A stretch of DNA of 64,000 bases from Ophioderma brevispina (taxonomy: Eukaryota; Echinodermata; Ophiuroidea; Amphilepidida; Ophiodermatidae), in contig JAMKCH010001648.1 of NCBI GenBank assembly GCA_023653785.1, forward strand, positions 62,001 to 126,000, read 5' to 3'. The translations under genes were made by a program, and so were the position numbers. Under the pieces are notes generated by a model. That model saw nothing but the letters and a program-made list of their open reading frames with translations, ran no database searches and had not been told where the DNA came from. Positions within the stretch are counted from its first letter, which is position 1; each line of letters starts with the position of its first letter. This document shows, in pieces, positions 55,701 through 64,000 of the stretch.

Positions 55701-56309
55701 TGGGGTGCTGATTTTCCATAGATGACCTTGCGAGCGTTGCAACGCGCGAGAACTAACGGGTGCGGGAACGGGTGGGATGCAGTGGCCGCGCCGTAGTTCC
55801 GCCTGTTCTGGGGGTCCATGGGCATACAGTCCCTGGTGGGAGTTCAGGGGGGCTAAGCCCCCAGAAGCTCTGTGATTTTTGACTGATTTGAACATTAATT
55901 TTAATGAGGTATAAAAACCATTTACTTTTCTTTATAATGTATTACTTCGCTATTTTTATACAGATTTAAGTTTCTGTGATTTTCTTCTGCTTCATGTTTT
56001 GAGTAATACTTCATTGAAGGACAAAAAAGCGGCAACCTTCAGCATGATAAAGCGACGCTTTTGTCAGATTGCCGTTTTCTGGGAAGTTTAGACCCAACTT
56101 CCTTGAAATATCCGACAATACAATGTAAGCGTATTTTGCCCAACTGCTTGCAACCACAATTGACCTCATTGGTTCTCCAGAGGCCTTAAGATAGAATGTG
56201 TCTGGCCTTCTTTGGCAGGGACAATATACTGACATACTTCTTGACAGACACTTCTGTCTCTTTCTGATAGTCCTACAAACATCTACCACTCTGGGGTTCA
56301 CCATACGGT

Positions 56310-56800
56310 GCGTCACACTGGCAAAAACTGGGGTGTTCACATTTTAACACCAAATCGATGTCAGCTTTTGATGTTAGTTTTGTGGTGGTTGAAATTTAGG
56401 ATTTAACACACCGGTGTTGCTGCATTCAATTTTAATTATGCCTTTTTTTTTTTAATGTTAACTGTTTTTTTGTTTTTAAAAAGTTATCAATTTAAGCAGT
56501 TATAATAAAATCAAACAATTACCATTAAAAGATATCAGATGTTATAATTCTAAATGTTCCCAACAAAGTTTTGGTGTTAATTAACACCAGAGATGCAGTC
56601 CCTATTGATCTAAGAGAGTGTTAAATTACACAAGTAGGGTAACTTTTGGCACCCGCCAGTGTTAAAAAATGATTACCACCATAACGGTGTATAATTAACA
56701 ACACAAGCAGGTCATATCATACATTGTAACTAAATCTCAGAAATTGGTATTAATTACACTACCATGTTTAGGAGTTAAACACACATTTTTGCATTTCAGC
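56310..56800. mobile_element. Insertion in family X, MITE-like
   Basis: Relative to copy 1 this block is extra. It begins CTGGCAAAAACTGGGGTGTT and ends GTTAAACACACATTTTTGCA, imperfect inverted ends, and has many internal GTGTTAA/TTAACACC words. The interrupted copy resumes with TTTTTGAACTATCTTCCG. Confidence 0.65.
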
Positions 56801-57816
56801 CTGCTTCCTTTTTGTTTTTGAACTATCTTCCGTATTCTTAGAGGAGTTTCAACCAACATTGCTGTCGTTAGTCGCTGCAAGTAGTGAATCCTTCATCTGA
56901 AGAGCTTCGGTATTCCTTCCCCTCGCACTACCACTCGAGGCGAAATTCAAACCAAACAAATCACTAGGATGTTCAGCAGTTGCTTGTATCAAGGCTCGCA
57001 AGTAACCTTATTTCTTCTAGCAAAAGCGTTGCTTTCTTTGATGGTTATTTCTCTTGGGTTGCTTACGATAATTCTCAACACAGGCTCTTGCCCGCTTTTG
57101 CATTTTCTGGCATCTAAAGTGTTTCTCAATTCCATAAACATGGGATCATATAGAAACTTATACACTGCATTTCAATTGAAAGTGACGTTAAAGCAAATCA
57201 TATTTGCATGGAGCGTTTCCCCTGGGTCTGTAGTCGTCTCCCTTTAACTTTCTCATAACAACAGATCTGGAGATAGACTAATAGTTTTGTCCTTCACATA
57301 TTATTCAAGTCAGATGTATGGCACGATGGGTTCATTATGGATCAAAACCTTTCCGGCTTTTCATTTCGATCTGAGCCACTTATTTTTCTCTCGGTGCTAT
57401 CAGCCAATCTAAATAACGAAACAAAGTTATAGCATTTTCAAGTAAAGTAGGACATTTACGTTTAAACCTTCGCGTTTCATTTTTTAATCTTCATATTTAT
57501 TTATAATTATGTATTAGGCTTCATGTTACTAGTTTCTTTGTTTTTTTTTAAATTAAAAATAGATTACATTATCCAAATTTCGGATATAACTTCCAGAGTG
57601 AACAGTTACCACCTTCTCATGATCTCCGGCTACTGATTTTGCCATTTTATAATCTATAAAGGTTTACCAAACTGAGAACTCTTTTCTGGTCGGCTGCTAG
57701 AAGGGTATTTTGATCACTTGTTAGCTTCTTCTTCTTGCCACAACAGCTACCGCAATTTTGGAAATACTTGACTGATACTTCTTGTTCTCCTTATTTTCCA
57801 TCCTCATCTACCACAG

Positions 57817-57821
57817 CAGCC
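57817..57821 (+). CDS. Candidate TRPC 5-nt microexon
   Basis: Pyrimidine-rich tract CTTGTTCTCCTTATTTTCC, then CATCTACCACAG, then CAGCC, then GTAAGTATT. If CAGCC is an exon it would link phase 0 of the exon ending at 50197 to the phase required at 62931, and it completes a codon giving Gln-Pro before FVKF. TRPC proteins have a conserved Pro just before this (F/I)-x-KF block. An alternative AG gives CC only, also restoring Pro. Purely inferred. Confidence 0.3.
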
Positions 57822-57968
57822 GTAAGTATTTATTAGAAAAAATCGGAATCTGTATTGTTTGTCTTATTTTACTTGTAGACACGAACTCATCGTCAATCAA
57901 AAGATAGTGAAGTAGATAAGTCATGACTTTTCACCAAGATCGTGCCCTTCAAAAAAAAATGACAAAAG

Positions 57969-58235
57969 GCATGAAACTGCACGACTCTTCCTTGGGGGAT
58001 GTAAAGCAATTTCAGAAGTGGTGCCCAAAAAATTTCGACCACAATAGGACGTCATAGGCCACTCCCCTTTTTATACATATTTCGTATAATGTTAAAATCA
58101 TTACTTTCAATAATCATATCAAGTTTGGTTTCAAATTAAGCTTGGACATTGGTAAAATGCTGAAAATGTTCAAATATGGAATATTTGGTCAGTAGAGGTC
58201 ATTTTGGGGTCATTAAAGGTCATAAACGACCCCCA
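57969..58235. repeat. Inverted repeat, left arm
   Basis: Pairs with 60955-61229 in reverse complement: CATGAAACTGCAC, TTCCTTGGGG, GGTGCCCAAAAA, ATGACGTCATA-like, CATTTTGGGGTCATTA and AGGTCAT occur in order. Arms are diverged and about 2.7 kb apart, so they are two insertions of one repeat in opposite orientation. Confidence 0.8.
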
Positions 58236-60954
58236 TTGGCCATGTTGTGTGGTCGGATAATCCTAGTTAAGAGTCTTGGTGTCAAGTGTCAAAATCAAAT
58301 GTGATATCCCATTGGTCACTCCAATGGGTTATGTTGAAGAAAATTGCATGTGAGAAGTACCACAACTACTTTACTGCAATAATACTTTCCATACCACGAG
58401 CTGACCCCTTGTATTTTAGTATGACACCACACAGTAATCGTAACTTGAGGTTTCATATATTAAATGACATCCTAATTATAGCAATTAATATTCATTTGTG
58501 GCGATTATTTCCAGTTTATTGATAGGCCGTAAAATTGAAAAACATAATGGACTTTCAGGTATTGTAACATATCTATTTCTCCAATTGTATTGGGAAACGT
58601 CTTTAGAACAACATCAAAAGTTTAAACCAAAATCAAAGTAGTAGAATATGTATGGGGGCAAGGTTTTACACATGGTCAATATTGCAAATGGCATAGAATG
58701 AGCAGAAAGTATGTTCATCGCCTTTCAAGATGAAAAAGGTATAGTTTCCCTATCTGGAAGTAGTACTTTAACTGTTATGAGGCAAAAATAGGTTCAAGGC
58801 ACAATTGGGTAACCACAACAACAAATAAGAAATAAGATTTTAAAAAAATTAAATGATTCAATAAATATTAAAATAAATTTTTAAAAAAAATGAAATAACA
58901 TTTTTAAAAGTTAATATCTTTGAATTCCAAAATTAAACATATTGATACATACGGGAGTTTTAGGGTAAAGGATCTCAAATCAAAATAAAAATATATATAA
59001 TAATTAATCAAGTAAAAAATAAAATAATAGACTATACAAAAACGGACGTAAGGTCACATATGATGGTCAAACAGAAGAAAAGTCAATCCTACTGGACACG
59101 TTCCTGTCCACAAAAGCTTGTATTATTTGGATCAAATTAATCTGGAGAACTAATAATTCAACACTATAAATGAACACAATGGCGTTGATAAAAATGAGGA
59201 TGGTGTCAAGTAGTTCTAAAAAATACAATACACCCATTTTGGTAGGATTCTGGAAGGGACCTTGTAAGCAATTGAGCCTTCAAATACCATTTGACATGAC
59301 ACTTTATCGAACTGGCTACAACAGAGTACCCAACAAACTACATCGTGTTCATAAGTCCTTGAACACCTGTTTAATATTGTTTAATTTTGGCAGCTATGAA
59401 AGTGATAATAGGCTTGAAACGCATTGTAACTATAACTTCTTTCCCCCTCCCCATCCCCCTCCCATCGTGTTGAAATATCTGGTGCGAGATTCTCAAGTGT
59501 GTTCGGCTTTCATGCAATACATTGAAATGATGGGGCGGGAAACAAACTCTGCACAAACGTTCCAACAATTTTGAACAAGATTGTAGTTCCAGAATCACCC
59601 CCAGTAAACAGTATAATACTTAAGCACAGCAATTTCTTTTCCCTATGTTCAAAACTGTAAAAATCAGTCGGCAGGAACTTGGCAACATGAATGAACTCTC
59701 TTTAAGACAAAACTGCACAAAACAAAAACGATGAAAGAGCAGATTTTGAGAATTTTCTCGGTGACTGTCAACAGCAGTATATAGAACACACTGCTTGGCC
59801 TCCACATAGAAATGGCTCTGTGCTGTGGAATATGATTGGCAACATTCTTGGTGGATCTTGTTGGACAACAAGTCTTGTAAGAAGCCGGAATTGCCGTGTT
59901 TGAAACTTCTAATTCAATTCTGAAAGCTGGCACATGACAAGGACCTGGCGCGACCATCAAGTCTCAGCACTTTATACTTGGACAAAGCTTGAACGGAATG
60001 CTTTGCAGCTCACAAATACTTTTGATGGATCATTTTTCTAGATTTGGAGACTGTAGATGATGTAACCTTGGTCAAGGCGTTCGAATGATTTCACTCCACC
60101 ACCGCCGCGGTGTAGTGGCTACAATCCTTCATTGTCGGAATACAATATTGAAAAGACGAGAGGATTGGGCTTTTGAGGAAATGACCGGTAATATGCCACT
60201 CGCCACATGAGTTTTTGCTCTGGACTTTGTTTGTCTTGTCATACGGGGACCTCAAACTTTTAATTATCAGGTTTTATGAATTTTGGACACAATTGTTTTT
60301 GAAGTAGACTCTGACAAGTATTAGACTTGAAAATTTCAATTCAATCACATTCTTTGTTTTCTTGGTTTGGCATGACAAGTCATAAAAAGCACCCCCCCCC
60401 CCCCTTGCGGACGTACACACAAAAGTGTACTTTTTGAGTTACTCATGTTTTAGTAACATTTCCTTTTGCAAAACTTTATTAGTTTCCTTAACAGATCTGT
60501 ACACATCAGGGCGATTAAGCTGATGAAAAAAATAAAGATAAAAATCAAAGCTGTCATCTTTAGTGTTAAATTTCCCAATAATAACCGTTATGCACGTACG
60601 TTGCAGAAATGTTTTAATTTGCACATCCTCAATGACGAAATGCCATCATTTCTTAATAATGAAAATAATGAACACAGATTCCTAAAAAGACAAATGTTTT
60701 AATTAAATTTGCAATCTCTGTTTTAAAAAACATTAAAAAGTAGTACGAGGTGCTTGATAGTGCCATTTTGGGAATGTACGGCCGCAGCATTCACTTTTTT
60801 GTAAATATCCAACAAAATCCAATTATTGTGAAACAAAATCAAGTATTTGGATATTTTATTTTTGACAATGTCAAAATTTGACATAATTACAGAACTGGCC
60901 ATTTATTGTATGCACGTCATGTGGTGGAATTTGATAACAAATTGGTGACATTTA
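58236..60954. other. No gene recognised (intronic)
   Basis: A 134-codon plus-strand frame at 59170-59574 has no recognisable domain, and its flanks have no good splice pattern. A run of 14 C lies at 60391-60404. Confidence 0.45.
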
Positions 60955-61229
60955 TTCAATGACCTCCAATGACATTAATGACCTATAATGACCCCAAAAT
61001 GCTAAGATACCCTACTAACAGTAAGCTTTAAGAAACAAGCTTCATGGTTCCAGGCTTTATTTGATACCACACATGATAGGTTTCTGAGGAATTTTTCACT
61101 TTTTACATAATTAAGCACTATGCAAAAGGGGGAGGGCCATATGACGTCATTAATATGGAGGTCCGATTTTTGGGCACCCCTTCTAATTTTGCCTTGTAAA
61201 CCCCAAGGAATGTTGTGCAAGTTTCATGC
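60955..61229. repeat. Inverted repeat, right arm
   Basis: Reverse complement partner of 57969-58235. Confidence 0.8.
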
Positions 61230-61261
61230 TTTGTCTAAAGCACGATGTTTATACTACACTA

Positions 61262-61460
61262 AAATTCCGTTGTAGAAGTAACCATTGTCTCGGCGTACTC
61301 AATAAGCCGGGACAAGGTGACAATAGGGCAATCGATCAGTTGACTCTTTACCGCAACATTAGTTTTCACAATCACGCTTATTTCGGTTATCGTCCTATGG
61401 AGCCCCGCGCCGGGACTATGGCTCCCACCGGACTATATCTGCGTTCACACCGGTTCCTGT
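61262..61460. repeat. Dispersed repeat R1, copy 2
   Basis: Same orientation as 54205-54385, with small indels. It begins just 30 bases after the right arm of the inverted repeat. Confidence 0.8.
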
Positions 61461-61839
61461 TCAGAAACAATTGTTTCAATGCAAAAAGAATTTGTAGTCA
61501 AAATGTGTCAGGAATCACTAATCGTCATGATAGTACTTGTCAACGGTCACAGAGAGAATGAGCGTCCGTTGAAACATTTTGATCATTTTTAATTCGTTGC
61601 AGAATAAAATGGTACTTTCAACGTCGAATTATTTACTTCTGCCACGAAGCAGTGAGACACGGCCTATAAATCAAACGAGAGATAGATGGTGTTGCTTTGT
61701 AGAGAATGTAAAATGTGATGTGAAACCATAGGACCGTGCCCAGAATGGTGCTGAGAGTGGGTGCAAAATATAGATGCGGATGAGGACCAAACAACTGGAT
61801 GTGATGTGCAATTTAACAGAATGGTTATTTATGGGGTTG

Positions 61840-62620
61840 CACCAAGGGTTGGCTTTGGGCCCTTTCTTGTTGGAATGGTAATTACAAGTTGCCAGACAGA
61901 GGTGTAAGATAGACGGACCCTGTGGACTATGAGAGTTGCTGATAATAAAGTTATATGTAGTGAGAATAGGGAGTGGCAGAGTTAGAGTTGGAAAAGGAAA
62001 GTTTAACTGAAAGAAGACGTGAAATTATAGGAGGAGCAAGACATAATATACGTATGAGAGGGGGCGGGGGAGTTGGGTGATTGTTGAAAGCTTGAGGGTG
62101 TGAGGAGACTGCCAGAGGTGATGTGTTTAAGTATATGGATCCCGATATGGATCAATAGTCCACAGTGATGGAGGTTGTAACAGGGAAGTAAAGAAGAGGG
62201 TTGCACCGCATGAGGGTGGAGTTGGTGGAGGAGAGTGACATCTGCCAATATTAAAAGGATTTGTCTAAAGGTTAAAATGAAAAAAGGTTATAAGACTGTA
62301 ATGATGGCAGTGTGCATGGTTTGGAGGAAGAATAAAAGCCCAACCAAAGACTAGGAAACGGATCTAGAGGTTGCAGGGGTTTCATTGATATGAACAAGAG
62401 GACCCCAAATTAAAAAATAAGTTGTGGGAGGGTCAGCAAAGGTTGAATTGTGGATAAAGTGAGAGAGGGTAGTCTGAGTTGGTTTGGGATGTCCAAGAAG
62501 GGAGCTGGGTAGAAGAAGAATAAGGAACAGAAAAATGTTGAGGAGTGAGTTGCTGTGGTAGGTTATGATGTTGTGAGAACGACTGAGGAGAATACAGCCA
62601 ATAGAGGTGTAACCACCCAT
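61840..62620 (+). pseudogene. RTE-like LINE RT fragment
   Basis: In shifting plus-strand frames: GLALGPFL-like block near 61848, WTMRVADNKVICSENREW (61915-61975; the ADD motif reads ADN), KGYKTV near 62288 and a VREGSLSWFGM block near 62458. These are ordered parts of an RTE-type RT and its C-terminal tail. The minus-strand frames are antisense. Confidence 0.75.
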
Positions 62621-62930
62621 GATGAATTTATGTTAAAAAATAGGTGTATACCAAAATATCCACTCCAAATCTGGCCTCCAATTCATAACCTTCGCCTTTT
62701 CCTAAAAAAATAGTCTCTATATGCTAACAATGCTGAATTTATCTCTCTTTGTTTACTAGTTTTCCACATTTCACGATTAGGAAGACTATTTTGAAAGTGC
62801 CCATCTCGCAGATAGTCTTAAAAATCAGTATTGTGGCCTCTCCAAGCCCAAAGTTTCTGTATTTTGTTCTTATATAATTGATTCATGTTGTTTTTGTTTT
62901 CTCTTCTTTCCCCTTTTTCTCTCTTTCAGG

Positions 62931-62983
62931 TTTGTTAAGTTTCTTATTCATACTGGAGAGGACATGACATCTTTATTTGCCTG
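62931..62983 (+). CDS. Probable TRPC channel exon: S1-S2 linker start
   Basis: Very strong acceptor (TTTCCCCTTTTTCTCTCTTTCAG) and donor CCTG|GTAATT. 53 bases; reading with the first G completing a codon gives FVKFLIHTGEDMTSLFA. TRPC channels have PF(I/V)KF-x2-H-(T/S) at this place, followed by S2. The phase does not match the preceding exon directly, so either a microexon or a one-base error lies between. The gene must continue to the right of the window for the pore and the TRP box. Confidence 0.55.
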
Positions 62984-63059
62984 GTAATTATATCCGTGTC
63001 AAGTGAGGGATCACGCCAGAAGTGCAAATAATAACCAACTAGCGGTACTTTTTACACAT

Positions 63060-63780
63060 AGGTACTGATATAAGTAACAGTAACAACCACACCATGCACC
63101 ACCAATGTCATGCACCACCACCACCACCATGGCACCACAACCGCATGCACCACCAAAGTAAGGACAACATAAGAAAATAATACAATGGAAAAACAATAAA
63201 AATCGAAATAATAATAACAAAAACAAATGCAACAACTGCAAATAAAACCCCCCAAAACTGAAAAAAATAAAAGAAAAAACAAAGCAAAAAACGACATAAC
63301 AACACCAAAAACCACAAATAAAAAAAAACATTACACAAACACAACTAAAAATGCTTCCAAACAACAACAATGGGAACAAAAAAACCAAACAAACACAAAA
63401 CACAAGAAACAACAAAAAAACCAAAAAAAACACCACCCAAAAACAAAACAACAACAAAAACAAAAGGAAAACAACACATGGAACCACTACACAGGACAAA
63501 AACCAAAATGTACACCACCACAACCCCACCAAACAACAGAATACAACAAGATGCACCACAAAACTCACATACACAATGAACCGACCACCATTACACCAAA
63601 TATCACAATGCACCAACAATACCACTACACCACCACATAAATTACACACAACAACAATTGCACACCATACACCCATGCATTACGCATGGACCCTACACCA
63701 CCACCACCACAGACCACCACCACCCACCAAACACGTCCACCACTCTAAACTTCACCACACAAAGTTAACCCTATCCAGTG
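63060..63780. repeat. A/C-rich low-complexity tract
   Basis: The plus strand is almost only A and C, with (CAC)n, (CAAA)n and ACAAC words. Frames on both strands (up to 221 codons on the minus strand, F/V/C/L-rich) are compositional artefacts. Confidence 0.85.
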
Positions 63781-64000
63781 ATATAGTGGAGGGTATATGC
63801 TTTTTTTTATTATATTGTAAAAGTAGCACTTTTTTTGCCTATCCATGGGATACATAAAAATACAAGATTTATAAAAATCAAAAACAAAATTTTCCCACAG
63901 AAGGGAAGAAATAAAACTTACTCCATCCAACTTCTTAAGCTAAAATTATGCTTTTTTTAAAATTCAAAACATCCATAAAAAGTGCAAAAAAATTTACCAC
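63781..64000. other. No gene seen
   Basis: AT-rich end of the window. Confidence 0.4.

Larger units (their letters stand above)
55490..57400. repeat. Repeat family X, copy 2
   Basis: Aligned with copy 1 at 53200-53910 but lengthened by an internal insertion at about 56310-56800 and by poly-G at 55681-55700. The right part (57320-57400, TTTCATTTCGATCTGA) matches 53870-53890. Confidence 0.75.
50198..62930 (+). other. Long TRPC intron (about 12.7 kb)
   Basis: Holds RTE-like LINE pieces (50360-50860, 61840-62620), homopolymers, duplicated family X, a hAT-type MITE, an inverted repeat and the candidate microexon at 57817-57821. No complete gene on either strand was found in it. Confidence 0.55.

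Noticed and set aside
59170..59574. 134-codon plus-strand frame
   Set aside because: Unremarkable composition, no recognised motif, no splice or promoter context; in an intron full of repeats.
63011..63676. 221-codon minus-strand frame rich in Phe, Val, Cys and Leu
   Set aside because: It is a by-product of A/C-rich low-complexity DNA that lacks stops in several frames on both strands; there is no domain or splice context.

Overview
The window looks like nuclear DNA of a marine invertebrate deuterostome, most likely an echinoderm. The reasons are AT-rich sequence, spliced genes with GT-AG introns, single-exon sensory-type rhodopsin-class GPCRs in a tandem group, very many MITEs and LINE remnants, and recurrent TAGGCCTA-type words. 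The species call is inference; no rRNA, tRNA or mitochondrial marker is present. No bacterial operon, CRISPR array or prophage is seen.

Layout. 0-3.6 kb: a large minus-strand exon of a KDZ/Zisupton-type transposase-derived gene, with a minisatellite at its 5' side. 3.6-14.2 kb: a mosaic of LINE RT scraps, MITEs with TTAA flanks, a direct duplication (5.4-6.3 and 6.6-7.6 kb) carrying arrayed AGGTCA half-sites, and a second duplicated block (9.6-10.4 and 12.3-13.2 kb) that ends in a tandem array of hairpin-forming ~125-bp units. 14.2-17.4 kb: no gene recognised. 17.4-22.4 kb: a full-length but decayed Ty3/gypsy LTR retrotransposon. 24.1-33.6 kb: two tandem minus-strand copies of a CR1-like LINE (zinc-finger/coiled-coil and SGNH-esterase ORF1, endonuclease, RT). 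34.2-41.0 kb: two intact minus-strand class A GPCR genes and a truncated third copy between them. 42.5-42.9 kb: a foldback element. 43.1-63.0 kb: plus-strand exons of a TRPC-type cation channel, whose introns hold MITEs, RTE-like LINE pieces, paired dispersed repeats and an inverted repeat. 63.0-63.8 kb: an A/C-rich low-complexity tract.

The host genes best supported are the two GPCRs (complete single-exon reading frames) and the TRPC channel (five well-matched exons plus one probable exon; its N-terminal and pore/C-terminal exons were not found or lie outside). GPCRs and TRPC channels can act in the same Gq/PLC sensory signalling in animals, but a functional link between these neighbours is only inference.

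Many repeat pairs differ mainly by one-base insertions and deletions, while the GPCR and TRPC exons are clean. This suggests a long-read assembly polished well only in unique sequence, so frameshifts in the transposons should be read with caution.
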